From Jiangella gansuensis DSM 44835 (GTDB lineage: Bacteria > Actinomycetota > Actinomycetes > Jiangellales > Jiangellaceae), in assembly GCF_000515395.1 (NCBI RefSeq), contig NZ_KI911782.1, positions 783,090-847,089 of the forward strand: DNA of 64,000 nt, given 5' to 3'. Each line of letters opens with the position of its first letter. Positions within the stretch are counted from its first letter, which is position 1. The notes below the pieces were generated by a model that worked only from the letters and a program-made list of their open reading frames with translations, searched no databases and was not told the DNA's origin. This document shows, piece by piece, positions 39,404-47,489 of this stretch. A program made the position numbers and the translations under genes.

Positions 39404-39829
39404 ATGCGCGACATCACCGCTCGGCGACTGTCCCGCCTGCACATCGCGCTGTATCGAGCCAGCCGTGGGTTGCTGGGCCGGCGGCTGGTGCGCAACGACA
39501 TGCTGCTGCTCACCACGACGGGGTCACGCACCGGCCGGCGACACACCGTCCCGCTGCTCTACCTGCACGACGACGAGAAACTGGTGGTCATCGCATCCTG
39601 GGGCGGCCGACCCCGGCATCCGCAGTGGTACACCAACCTCGTGGCGAACCCCCAGGTCACGGTGCAAGTGCGCAGCAGCCGGTGGCGGGCGCGGGCCCGC
39701 ACCGCCAGCCCCGACGAGCGCGCGGTCTGGTGGCCGCGGGTCCTGGCCGCGTACAAGGGCTACCGCCTGTACGAGTCCAACACCGACCGCGTCATCCCCG
39801 TGGTGTTCCTGGAGCCCCCGTCCCCTTGA
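39404..39829 (+). CDS. Deazaflavin (F420)-dependent nitroreductase-family protein
   Basis: A 141-residue Ddn-like split-beta-barrel protein: LHIALYRASRGLLGRRLVRNDMLLLTTTGSRTGRRHTVPLLYLHDDEKLVVIASWGGRPRHPQWYTNLVANPQVTVQV. The GSRTGxxRxxPL and SxGGxxxxPxWxxNLxANP motifs define the family, which uses F420H2 to reduce quinones or nitro compounds. ATG 39404 lies 6 bp after the ferredoxin reductase stop. Its TGA stop lies inside the left arm of the inverted repeat at 39824-39879. Confidence 0.92.
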   Translation: MRDITARRLSRLHIALYRASRGLLGRRLVRNDMLLLTTTGSRTGRRHTVPLLYLHDDEKLVVIASWGGRPRHPQWYTNLVANPQVTVQVRSSRWRARARTASPDERAVWWPRVLAAYKGYRLYESNTDRVIPVVFLEPPSP

Positions 39830-39879
39830 TCATCAAGGGTTGACCCGACTATGGCCGTATCAACTCTTGATGATCATGG
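39824..39879. repeat. 20-bp imperfect inverted repeat before the SDR gene
   Basis: Arms 39824-39843 (containing TTGATCATCAAG) and 39860-39879 pair at 17 of 20 positions with a 16-nt loop. The left arm includes the stop of the Ddn-like gene and the right arm ends at the SD (GGGAGG, 39878-39883) of the SDR gene. It may be an attenuating hairpin that limits read-through or translation between the two genes. Confidence 0.65.
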
Positions 39880-39893
39880 GAGGCTGGGGTGTC

Positions 39894-40670
39894 ATGGCAC
39901 ATTCCTACGTGGTGACCGGAGGCGGCCGCGGCGTCGGCCGGGCGGTGGTGGAGCGGCTGCTCGCCGACGGCGGCGTCGTCGTGGCCATCGAACTGGACCC
40001 GCAGGCGCTGACCTGGGTGGACGATCACCCAGCCGGCTCCCGGGTGGCCGCGGTAACCGGTAGCGCGGCCGATCCCGCCGTCGCAGAACAAGCCGCCGAC
40101 CTGGCCATGACGGCCGCGCCGCTGGCCGGCTGGGTCAACAACGCCGCCGTGTTCCGCGACGCATCGGTGCACACGACCGATGCCGCCGAGCTCTCCCGGC
40201 TCATCGCGCTGAACCTGGACCCCGTCGTCGTCGGGTGTACGACGGCGGTGCGGCGGTTCATCGCGGCCGGGACGGGCGGCGCGATCGTCAACGTGTCCTC
40301 GCACCAGGCCCAGCGCGCCGTACCGGGCTGCACCCCGTACGTCACTGCGAAAGCGGCCATCGAAGGGTTCACCCGAGCGCTCGCGGTGGAGTACGGGCCG
40401 CGCGGCGTGCGCACCAACGCGGTGGCTCTGGGTTCGATCGCGACCGAACGCTACGCCGCGTTCCTGAACGGGCTGGACGACGCGGCGGCCGCGGGCGTGG
40501 AGGAGCAGATGCGCCAGCTGCACCCGGTGGGCCGGGTGGGGCGGCCGGACGAGGTGGCCGCCGTGGTCGCCCACCTGCTGTCGGACGAGGCCGGCTTCGT
40601 CAACGGCGCGACCGTGCCGGTGGACGGCGGCCGTGCCGCGCTGGCCCAGGACCCGGAGACGCCCGGCTGA
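39894..40670 (+). CDS. Short-chain dehydrogenase/reductase
   Basis: A 258-residue classical SDR: TGGGRGVGRAV (NAD(P) binding), GWVNNAAVFRD (NNAG variant), catalytic Ser in IVNVSSHQAQRA and the YVTAK catalytic Tyr-Lys pair, followed by YGPRGVRTNAVALGSIATERY and the usual C-terminal FVNGATVPVDGG. ATG 39894 lies 10 nt after GGGAGG. Acidic residues after strand 2 (IELDPQ) suggest preference for NAD. Substrate unknown; it is downstream of redox genes but separated by a hairpin. Confidence 0.92.
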   Translation: MAHSYVVTGGGRGVGRAVVERLLADGGVVVAIELDPQALTWVDDHPAGSRVAAVTGSAADPAVAEQAADLAMTAAPLAGWVNNAAVFRDASVHTTDAAELSRLIALNLDPVVVGCTTAVRRFIAAGTGGAIVNVSSHQAQRAVPGCTPYVTAKAAIEGFTRALAVEYGPRGVRTNAVALGSIATERYAAFLNGLDDAAAAGVEEQMRQLHPVGRVGRPDEVAAVVAHLLSDEAGFVNGATVPVDGGRAALAQDPETPG

Positions 40671-40679
40671 CGCGGCCGC

Positions 40680-41033
40680 TCACATGTCGGCCGGATCCAT
40701 CACCCGGCGCACCTCGACCACGTTGAGCCGTGCCTCCGGGAGCATGGCGGCGATCTGCGCGGCCCGCTCGGCCGAGCGGCACTCGACCAGGTAGTAGCCC
40801 GCCAGCACCTCCTTGGCCTCGGTGAACGGTCCGTCGGTGACGGCGGTCGCGTCATCGCGCACCCGGACCGTGCGCGCCTCGGCCGTGGTGAGGCCGGCGC
40901 TCGCGACGAACTCACCGGACTCGCGCAGCTGCGCCGCGAGGTCGCGATGCGCCTGCATGTGTGCGTCGTACGCCTCACCGTAGACCTGCTGCCAGGTCTC
41001 GTCGTTGCCGTATATGAGCAGCATGTACTTCAC
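40680..41033 (-). CDS. YCII-related protein (DGPF-type)
   Basis: A 117-residue protein: KYMLLIYGNDETW at the start and the diagnostic TDGPFTEAKEVLAGYYLVECRSAERA. This family (PF03795) is a dimeric ferredoxin-like fold, often encoded beside ECF sigma factors of the SigG/ECF41 type; no sigma factor is adjacent here. ATG 41033. Convergent with the SDR gene, 9 bp between stops. The biochemical role of the family is not established. Confidence 0.92.
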   Translation of the reverse strand: MKYMLLIYGNDETWQQVYGEAYDAHMQAHRDLAAQLRESGEFVASAGLTTAEARTVRVRDDATAVTDGPFTEAKEVLAGYYLVECRSAERAAQIAAMLPEARLNVVEVRRVMDPADM

Positions 41034-41084
41034 GAACAGTCAGCTTAGGGGCGGGCACCGACACCCGTTCCTAAACTGGAGGTC

Positions 41085-41609
41085 GTGGCCCGATCCAACA
41101 GCACCGTGGTGGTCATCGCAGGCGAGGACGCCGGGCGCGTCGTCGCCGGGCTCGACGGGCTGGCCAACGTCCGCGCCGTCGCCGACGCCGGGGCCGTGCC
41201 CGCCGCCGTCGCGCAGGCACATACGGCCTACGTCGTGCACCCCTTCGACCCGCTCGCGGACGTCGCGGCCGCGTGGGCGGGGTTCTTCGACGGCACCGCA
41301 CCGGCGGGCACGCTCGAGGTGGCGGTCGACGCCGCGCTGAGCGGGCTGCGCACCGACGCGATCACACTCCCCGACTACTACGTCGTCCTGGACCCCGACC
41401 TGCTGGGCGAGACCGCCAAGCACTGGTGGTTCGGTGTGCTGGCTGGTGCGTCGCCGAACCGCGTCGTGCCGGCCGCGGCCACTGTAGGCGCCGTCCGCGA
41501 TGCGCTGTCGGCGCTGCCGGCGGGCCGCTGGTGGCCCAACCCGCCGGACGCATGGCTGCGTGGTCTCGACCATGTGGTCCCCGACCGGGCCGGACTGCCG
41601 ACGACCTGA
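41085..41609 (+). CDS. Conserved hypothetical actinobacterial protein
   Basis: A 174-residue protein, unrecognised. It has alternating strands and helices with TVVVIAGEDAGRVVAGLDGLANVRAVADAGAV at the start, YVVHPFDPLADVAAAWAGFFDG, a second part with LPDYYVVLDPDLLGETAKHWWFGVLAG, and a C-terminal PAGRWWPNPPDAWLRGLDHVVPD. No catalytic signature, membrane segment or signal peptide. GTG 41085 directly follows the YCII promoter area. Codon use is normal for the window. Confidence 0.75.
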   Translation: MARSNSTVVVIAGEDAGRVVAGLDGLANVRAVADAGAVPAAVAQAHTAYVVHPFDPLADVAAAWAGFFDGTAPAGTLEVAVDAALSGLRTDAITLPDYYVVLDPDLLGETAKHWWFGVLAGASPNRVVPAAATVGAVRDALSALPAGRWWPNPPDAWLRGLDHVVPDRAGLPTT

Positions 41610-41612
41610 CGA

Positions 41613-41670
41613 CGGCGCCGGGCTCGCCTGATCGCCGCTGGCGGCGCCGGGCTCGCCTGATCGCCGCTGG
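41613..41670. repeat. Perfect 29-bp tandem duplication
   Basis: Two exact 29-bp copies (41613-41641 and 41642-41670), unit starting CGGCGCCGGGCTCGCCTGAT, immediately after a gene stop. Probably a slippage or duplication product. The following 500 bp to 42178 has no credible gene. Confidence 0.8.
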
Positions 41671-41691
41671 GGCCGCCGGGCCGCCGGGCCG

Positions 41692-41766
41692 CCACCAGGA
41701 TTCCTCTCGCCGCACCATGCCCACATGCCTGGTGAGGCGTGCACACCCATGCCGGACGTGATCGTT
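41692..41766 (+). repeat. Dispersed palindromic repeat, copy C (degenerate)
   Basis: Contains CCACCAGG ... ATGCCTGGTG and the tail ACACCCATGCCGGACGTGATC, aligned with the minus-strand form of copy A and with copy B. The inner GC stem is decayed. It is in direct orientation with copy B 440 bp away. Confidence 0.65.
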
Positions 41767-41820
41767 TGGGCCGTCGCGATCGGACCGCTCGCGCTGGCTA
41801 TTGCCGGCCTTCGTCGGCGC

Positions 41821-41870
41821 CCCGCCGGACCGGCGGCACCGCCGCCCCGCCGGACCGGCGGCACCGCCGC
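41821..41870. repeat. 25-bp tandem repeat, about two copies
   Basis: The unit CCGCCGGACCGGCGGCACCG recurs with a 25-bp period (starting 41822 and 41847) in the gene-free stretch 41610-42178. The unit itself is partly palindromic (CCGCCGG/CCGGCGG). An overlapping 80-codon open frame (41725-41967) is likely fortuitous. Confidence 0.65.
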
Positions 41871-42133
41871 CCGCCCGGGCAGCGGGTCCGACCTGCTGTC
41901 CGGCCTGTGGGGCCGCCGTGCTGTCCGGCCGGCGCTGACCGCAATAGCAGGCAGCAGCCCTCGATAGCCGCAACCGCGTCCGGCGGGCAGATCCGTCCTC
42001 CCGGCACGGATCGCGCTATCGATGTCGGACACTGCGATCAAAGTCCGCCCAGCCCGGCCCCGACGACGGCCTCTGATGCCGGTACCCACGGTGACGCCGC
42101 GCGCGGCCGGCACACCGGGCCACCCCAGGCGAA

Positions 42134-42198
42134 CTCCCGCACCACCAGGCAAGCATCCATGGTGAAGCGGGAAGACCCATGGTGGACGTGATCATTTC
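42134..42198 (+). repeat. Dispersed palindromic repeat, copy B
   Basis: Stem CTCCCGC (42134-42140) with GCGGGA (42167-42172), then ACCCATGGTGGACGTGATCA, which matches the minus-strand form of copy A almost exactly for over 30 bp. The loop (ACCACCAGGC...CATGGTGA) is the reverse complement of the corresponding loop in copy A relative to the shared tail. Confidence 0.7.
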
Positions 42199-42203
42199 GA
42201 GCT

Positions 42204-42229
42204 CAATTGACAAATTGAACTGTCAATTG
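42204..42229. promoter_or_regulatory. Perfect 9-bp palindrome, operator of the ArsR-like gene
   Basis: CAATTGACA (42204-42212) and TGTCAATTG (42221-42229) flank an 8-bp AT-rich spacer. It ends exactly where the SD GGGAGG (42229-42234) begins, so bound protein would block initiation. TTGACA within the left arm may be the -35. Likely autorepression by the HTH protein starting at 42242. Confidence 0.75.
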
Positions 42230-42241
42230 GGAGGATGCGGT

Positions 42242-42853
42242 ATGGCTGTTGGTGGCATCACCTATCTCGATCACCCGGACGAGGTGCGTTCGGCGCTGTC
42301 GCCGGTCCGGCGCGAACTGCTCGCCCGGTTGCGCGAACCCGCGTCGGCCACGCAGCTGGCCGCGGCGTTGGGGTTGCCGCGACAGCGGGTGAACTACCAC
42401 CTGCGGGTGCTCGAGTCCGCCGGCCTGGTCGAACTGGTCGAGGAACGGCCGCGCCGGGGTTGTGTCGAGCGCATCCTGCGGGCCAAGCCGGGTTCCTTCG
42501 TCGTCGATCCCGCGGTCATGGATCGCGATCGGGACGATGACGACGACACCGCGGCCCGTTTCACCCACATCCAGGACCAGTACGCCGCGGAGCATCTGGT
42601 GGAGGTCGCCGCGCGGACGGTCCGTGACGTCGCCCGCATGCAGAGCGCCGCCGACTCCACCGGCAAGCGGCTGCTCACGTTCACCATCGAGGCCGACGTG
42701 CGGTTCGCCGCGCCCGGCGATGTCCACGACTTCACCGACGAGCTGGCTCAGGCGGTCCGCGAGACGGTGGCCCGCTTCGACACCGCCGGTGGCCGGCCGT
42801 ATCGGCTGGTCGCCGGTGGCCATCCGGAACCCAGCGGAGGGAGACAGCGCTGA
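42242..42853 (+). CDS. ArsR-type winged-helix regulator paired with SRPBCC protein
   Basis: A 203-residue regulator: DHPDEVRSALSPVRRELLARLREPASATQLAAALGLPRQRVNYHLRVLESAGLVELVEERPRRGCVERILRA is an ArsR/helix-turn-helix domain, followed by a C-terminal domain with FTHIQDQYAAEHLVEVAARTVRDVARMQ and a ferredoxin-like tail (LTFTIEADVRFAAPGDVHDFTDELAQAVRETV). ATG 42242 lies 7 nt after GGGAGG. It overlaps the SRPBCC start (TGATG). ArsR-SRPBCC pairs are common and usually autoregulated; the ligand is unknown. Confidence 0.9.
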   Translation: MAVGGITYLDHPDEVRSALSPVRRELLARLREPASATQLAAALGLPRQRVNYHLRVLESAGLVELVEERPRRGCVERILRAKPGSFVVDPAVMDRDRDDDDDTAARFTHIQDQYAAEHLVEVAARTVRDVARMQSAADSTGKRLLTFTIEADVRFAAPGDVHDFTDELAQAVRETVARFDTAGGRPYRLVAGGHPEPSGGRQR

Positions 42854-43572
42854 TGAACTCCGACCACACGCCCACGATCCGGGTCACCGTCGCCGCACCG
42901 GTCGACGAGGTCTGGCGGGCACTGCGCAGCAAGGACCGCATCCGGCACTGGCACGGCTGGGACTCCGACAGCCTGGACGCCGAGATCGACCTGATCTACT
43001 TCACGCACTTCGTCGAGGACGCTGACGCGCTGACGTTGAGCGTCCAGGAAGGCGACCAGATCGTCCTCGAACCCGACGGCGATCGAACCCGCATCACGCT
43101 CACCCGGGCGCCCCGCGGGGTGAGCCCGGAGTGGGACGCGTACTACGACGACATCACCGAGGGCTGGACGACGTTCCTGCAGCAGCTGCGGTTCCACCTG
43201 GAGCGGCAGCCGCGGGCCGACCGTCGCACGGTCTTCGTGGCCGGCCACCCGAGCAGTGGTGCCCGGGTGGTCGAAGCGCTCGGGTTGTCCGGCGCCGCCG
43301 GCCTGCCGGAAGGGTCCGGGTACAGCGCGTCGGTGCTGGGCGAGCCGCTCAGCGGCGAGGTCTGGTTCCGGTCGGAGAACCAGGTCGGGTTCACCGTCGA
43401 CGGCTGGGGCCCGGGGCTCCTGGTGCTGACGCAGACGCCGGCCGACGGCGGCGCGGACAACGCGACGGCGGTGCTGAGCACGTTCGGCCTGGACGACGCG
43501 CGGTACACGCTGCTGGCCGAGCGGTGGACGGCCTGGTGGGCTGGGCGCTACCCGGCCGCCGCGGATGTTTGA
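42853..43572 (+). CDS. SRPBCC/AHSA1-family protein
   Basis: A 239-residue protein with an AHSA1-like START/Bet v 1 fold: TIRVTVAAPVDEVWRALRSKDRIRHWHGWDSDSLDAEIDLIYF, then ITLTRAPRGVSPEWDAYYDDITEGWTTFLQQLRFHLE at about residue 75-120. A second half (VFVAGHPSSGARVVEALGLSGAAGL ... YTLLAERWTAWWAGRYP) may be a related repeated domain. It likely binds a hydrophobic ligand. Coupled by TGATG to the regulator upstream. Confidence 0.88.
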   Translation: MNSDHTPTIRVTVAAPVDEVWRALRSKDRIRHWHGWDSDSLDAEIDLIYFTHFVEDADALTLSVQEGDQIVLEPDGDRTRITLTRAPRGVSPEWDAYYDDITEGWTTFLQQLRFHLERQPRADRRTVFVAGHPSSGARVVEALGLSGAAGLPEGSGYSASVLGEPLSGEVWFRSENQVGFTVDGWGPGLLVLTQTPADGGADNATAVLSTFGLDDARYTLLAERWTAWWAGRYPAAADV

Positions 43573-43581
43573 CTGGCATCC

Positions 43582-44148
43582 ATGGACACCCGTCACGACA
43601 CGGAGTCGCCCGTCCGAGAGCTGATGTGGTCTGCTCTGGCCTGGCCGGCCACCGAACACCTCGCCCTGCGCTCCGATGCCACCAGCGTGGTGGCCGACGG
43701 CGTCGTGGTCGCGCTGGACGAGCGGCCCACCCGGCTCGCGTATCGGATCGAATGCGGGCCGGACTGGACGACGCGACGGCTGGAGCTGCGTCCGCACGGC
43801 GAGCCGGGCCTGGTGTTGCATCGCCGTGACGACGGCCAGTGGTACGACGACGCCGGCGCCGGCCGGCCCGAGCTGGCTGGGTGCGTCGACGTCGACATCG
43901 CCCTCACGCCGTTCACCAACACCCTGCCCATCCGCCGCCTCGGTCTGGCCGTCGGCGCCTCGGCCGACGTGCGCATGGTGTACGTCCAGCTCGAACACGG
44001 ACTCGCGGTCAGCACGGACGACCAGCACTACACCCGGCTCGGCCGGGACACCTACCGGTTCCGCTCCGGCGACTTCACCGCCGACATCACGGTGGACGGC
44101 GACGGTGTCGTCACCGATTACCCGGGCCTGTTCCGGCGACTGACGTGA
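43582..44148 (+). CDS. Putative glycolipid-binding protein (DUF1089 type)
   Basis: A 188-residue protein matching the family with WSALAWPATEHLALRSDATSVVADGVVVALDERPTRLAYRIECGPDWTTRRLEL and the diagnostic GCVDVDIALTPFTNTLPIRRLGLAVG, followed by YVQLEHGLAVSTDDQHYTRLGRDTYRF. The family has a lipocalin-like fold of uncertain ligand. ATG 43582 lies 9 bp after the SRPBCC stop, so it may be third in that operon. Its 3' end overlaps the convergent SARP gene by 38 bp. Confidence 0.88.
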   Translation: MDTRHDTESPVRELMWSALAWPATEHLALRSDATSVVADGVVVALDERPTRLAYRIECGPDWTTRRLELRPHGEPGLVLHRRDDGQWYDDAGAGRPELAGCVDVDIALTPFTNTLPIRRLGLAVGASADVRMVYVQLEHGLAVSTDDQHYTRLGRDTYRFRSGDFTADITVDGDGVVTDYPGLFRRLT

Positions 44149-47100
44149 CCAAGGCGTAGGCGTCGGCGGGCGACAGCACGTCACCGGCGGCGAACGCCGC
44201 GGCGAAGGCGTCCGCGCCGAGCAGCCTCTGGGCAGCCGCGCTGATGCGGTCGACGTCGCCGCGCTCAGCCGGCGGCAGCGGCACCCCGACCGAGGCGCGC
44301 TGCGCCGCCGCCGCGCCAAGCAACCGGGCCGCCTGTGCCGCGGCCACGGAGCGGCCGACGGCGACCCGGGCCCCGGCTAGCCCCTCCAACGCCAGCGCGA
44401 TGGCGCGGTGGTCACCGGCCGACCGGGCACAAGCCAAGCCGTCCAGGTGCAGGGCGAGTGCGGTGTCCGCGTCGCCGCGCAGCTCGGCGACGAAACCCAG
44501 CTCGGCGAGGATTAGGGCGGCGCCCATCTCGCCGTCGATGTCCAGGCACCAGTCCAGCCAGGCCCGCAGGTGCCGCTCGGCGTCGTCGAGCCGGCCCGCG
44601 CGCCGGGCGCCCAAGGCGAGCCCGATCTCGGCGAACTGTTCACCACGACGGTGACCGTGGCGTGCGGCGAGGCGACGGGCGCGGTCGTGCAGGTCCGCGG
44701 CGGCCGCGAGGTCGCCGCGCAGGAGCGCGATCCGGCCGCGGCCGGACAGCCGATCGGACAGCTCGGTCCACATGCCCAGCTCGGTGGCGATGCGCACGCC
44801 TTCCCGGTGCAACCGTTCGGCCTCGACGTAGTCGCCTCGTGCCTCGGCCCACGTGGCGAGGGTGCTGCTGACCTGGAGGCGTCCCCATCGGTCGCCGAGT
44901 TCGGTGAAGATCGCGGCGGCGTCGTCGGCAGCCCGCCGCACGGCGCCGGTCGCCGGCCCGGTGCGGGCCTGTCCGGCGCGGAGGCTGAGCGCGGCCGCGA
45001 CGCCCCAGCGGTCGCCGAGCCGGCGGAACGTGATCAACGCCGCGGCCACCCGGCGCTCGTGGACGGTGAGCGGCCCGGCACCGGACAGCCCCAGGCTGAT
45101 GAACCACTGCGCCCTGGCCCGGCCGGCGGGGTCGTCGACGGTGTCGAACCCGGCCAGCGCCACATCGGCGCCGGCCGCGGACTCTGGATCGTCGCCGCGC
45201 AGTACCGCGAAGCCGGCCTGCCAGGCGGTGGTGCGGGCGCGGGCGGCCGGGTCGCCGCCGGCCATGGACTCGACCGTCGCTGCCGACCGCCGTGCTTCGG
45301 CGAGCCGCCCGCGCAGGAACCAGTACCAGGCCAGCGCGTCGACCAGCCGGTGCGCCGTGGCGGCGTCGCCGGAGTGGACGGCGTCGTCGATGGCCGCGCG
45401 CAGGTTCGCCGCCTCGGAGTCCAGCCGCTCCAGCCAGCGCCGCTGGTCCGGGCCGCGCAGCTCGGGATCGGCGCGTTCGGCCAGAGCCAGGTAGTGCAGG
45501 CGGTGCCGGCGCCGAACGGTGTCCAGCTCACCCGCGGCCCGCAACCGCTCGACGCCGTACGCCGCGACCGATTGCAGCAGCCGGTACCGCGGGCCGTCCG
45601 GTGCCGGCTCGACCGTGACAAGCGACCGGTCGACCAGGCGAGCGACCAAGCCCGCCACGGTGCCCGGCCGGATGTCGTCGCCGGAACCCACGGAGGCGCC
45701 GGGAGTCACGGCGTCGGCGGTACACGCGGCTTCGGCGGCCGCCAGGTCGAAGCCCTCCGGGTACACCGCGAGCCGGCGCAAGACCGCACGCTCGGCGTCG
45801 GTGAGCAGCTCCCAGCTCCAGTCGATGACCGCTCGCAGGGTCCGCTGCCGTTCCGGGGTGCCTCGCCGCCCGGCTGCCAGCAGCTCGAACCGGTCGTCCA
45901 GGCCGGCCAACAGGTCACGGGCACCGATCGCGCGGACCCGGGTCGCGGCGAGCTCGAGCGCAAGCGGCAGGCCGTCGAGTCGCTGGCAGATGGCCGCGAC
46001 CACGCCGGCGTCGCCCGGACCGGCGACGAACCCGGACGCTGCGGCTCGCTCCAGGAAGAGTGTCGCGGCGTCGGCTGCGCGCAGCGTCGGTACCGCGTGC
46101 GCCACTTCGCCGGGCAGGCCCAGCGGCTCGCGGCTGGTGGCCAGGATCCGCACGCCCGGGGCAGCGCTCAGCACGCGGCCGGCCAGTATCGCGACCGGTT
46201 CCAGCAGGTGTTCGCAATTGTCCAGGACGAGCAGCAGCTGCCGGGTACGTAGCGCGTCGGCGATGCGGTCGGCGGGGTCGGCATGGGTGTCCGCCCGCAG
46301 ATCGAGCGCGGCCCCGACGACCTCGGCCACGACGTCGACGGCGGCTGGCCCTCCGGGTGCGCGCTGGCCGGCCAGCTCGACCAGCCAGACGCCGTCGCGC
46401 GCGGACGCCGCCCGATCCAGCCGATCCGCGACGTCGAGGGCCAGCCGGGTCTTGCCGACTCCGCCGGGTCCGGTGAGGGTGACCAGCCGGTGATCGTCGA
46501 GCAACCCAGTGACTCGGTCGGTCTCGGCAGCGCGACCGACCAGCGTGGTGAGTGGTGTAGGCAGGACACCGGTGGGCCGTCTGGCCCCCAGCCCGCCGGT
46601 TTCAGACGGGGCGACCGGCCGCCGATTTCTCCCTGTGGGCGAGAGCGCCGGATCCTGCCGGAGCATCGCGGCGTGCAGGTCAGTCAGCGTCGGCGATGGG
46701 TCGACGCCGAGCTCATCGGCCAGCCGCTCGCGCAATCCTGCGTAGCCGGCCAGCGCGTCGCTCTGCCGGCCGGCCCCGTACAGGGCACGCATCCACGCCG
46801 CCCAAAGTCGTTCGCGAAGCGGATGCGCTGTTGCCTCGGCCGCCAGCTCGGCCGCGACGACGGCGTGCTCACCGAGCTCGAGGCGAGCCTCCGCGAGCTC
46901 TTCGACCGCGACCAGCCGCTGCTCCTCGAGCTGCCGGATGGCCGGTTGCAGGAAGGCGTGGTCGGCGACGTCGGCGAAGGCAGGGCCGCGCCACAGCTCC
47001 AGGGCCCGGGTCAGCAGCAGCGTCCTGGTCGCGGGGTCGTCGTGGCCGCGTGCCTGGCTGAACAGCGCCGTGAACCGGCCGGCGTCGACGTCGTCGGCCT

Positions 47101-47389
47101 CGGCCAGCAGCTGGTAGCCGGCCGGGCGGAACGCGACGAGCTCGCGGCCACCGAGTTCGCGACCGGCCAGCGCTCTGCGCAGCTGGGACACCTTGGTCTG
47201 CAACGCGCCGGTGGCGTCGACAGGGGGTCGGCCGGCCCAGAGCTCGTCGATCAGCCGGTCGGCACCGACCGGGCGGCCGCGACGCGCGAGCAGCGCTGCC
47301 AGCAGGAGCCGGACCTTCGCCTCGGGCACCCGCACCGTGTCGCCGTCGGCGGCCGTGACCTCGACCGGGCCGAGCACCCCGAAACGCAC
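44111..47389 (-). CDS. SARP/BTAD-family regulator with NB-ARC ATPase and TPR-like region
   Basis: 1092 residues. OmpR-type DNA-binding domain (MRFGVLGPVEVTAADGDTVRVPEAKVRLLLAALLARRGRPV; residues 1-95), BTAD region (ELWRGPAFADVADHAFLQPAIRQLEEQRLVAVEELAEARLELGEH, about 100-245), NB-ARC ATPase (VTLTGPGGVGKTRLALDVADRL P-loop, LLVLDNCEHLL Walker B, ILATSREPLGLPGE), then a winged helix and alpha-helical repeats to the end. AfsR-like activators of this form control secondary metabolism or nearby genes. GTG 47389. It is divergent from an imine-reductase-like gene; no biosynthetic cluster is visible. Confidence 0.93.
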   Translation of the reverse strand: MRFGVLGPVEVTAADGDTVRVPEAKVRLLLAALLARRGRPVGADRLIDELWAGRPPVDATGALQTKVSQLRRALAGRELGGRELVAFRPAGYQLLAEADDVDAGRFTALFSQARGHDDPATRTLLLTRALELWRGPAFADVADHAFLQPAIRQLEEQRLVAVEELAEARLELGEHAVVAAELAAEATAHPLRERLWAAWMRALYGAGRQSDALAGYAGLRERLADELGVDPSPTLTDLHAAMLRQDPALSPTGRNRRPVAPSETGGLGARRPTGVLPTPLTTLVGRAAETDRVTGLLDDHRLVTLTGPGGVGKTRLALDVADRLDRAASARDGVWLVELAGQRAPGGPAAVDVVAEVVGAALDLRADTHADPADRIADALRTRQLLLVLDNCEHLLEPVAILAGRVLSAAPGVRILATSREPLGLPGEVAHAVPTLRAADAATLFLERAAASGFVAGPGDAGVVAAICQRLDGLPLALELAATRVRAIGARDLLAGLDDRFELLAAGRRGTPERQRTLRAVIDWSWELLTDAERAVLRRLAVYPEGFDLAAAEAACTADAVTPGASVGSGDDIRPGTVAGLVARLVDRSLVTVEPAPDGPRYRLLQSVAAYGVERLRAAGELDTVRRRHRLHYLALAERADPELRGPDQRRWLERLDSEAANLRAAIDDAVHSGDAATAHRLVDALAWYWFLRGRLAEARRSAATVESMAGGDPAARARTTAWQAGFAVLRGDDPESAAGADVALAGFDTVDDPAGRARAQWFISLGLSGAGPLTVHERRVAAALITFRRLGDRWGVAAALSLRAGQARTGPATGAVRRAADDAAAIFTELGDRWGRLQVSSTLATWAEARGDYVEAERLHREGVRIATELGMWTELSDRLSGRGRIALLRGDLAAAADLHDRARRLAARHGHRRGEQFAEIGLALGARRAGRLDDAERHLRAWLDWCLDIDGEMGAALILAELGFVAELRGDADTALALHLDGLACARSAGDHRAIALALEGLAGARVAVGRSVAAAQAARLLGAAAAQRASVGVPLPPAERGDVDRISAAAQRLLGADAFAAAFAAGDVLSPADAYALVTSVAGTGPGNR

Positions 47390-47489
47390 GCCACCACCGT
47401 AGTCGAGCGGTCCGACAGCGCACCGTGAGCGGATCGAAAGCGGGTCGGGTCAGGGTGGCGGACACCAGAACAGGAAGGAACGACCAACC

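Noticed and set aside
41725-41967. 80-codon frame with one hydrophobic segment (VIVWAVAIGPLALAIAGL).
   Set aside because: It starts inside repeat copy C, has no SD and crosses the 25-bp tandem repeat; the hydrophobic stretch looks fortuitous.
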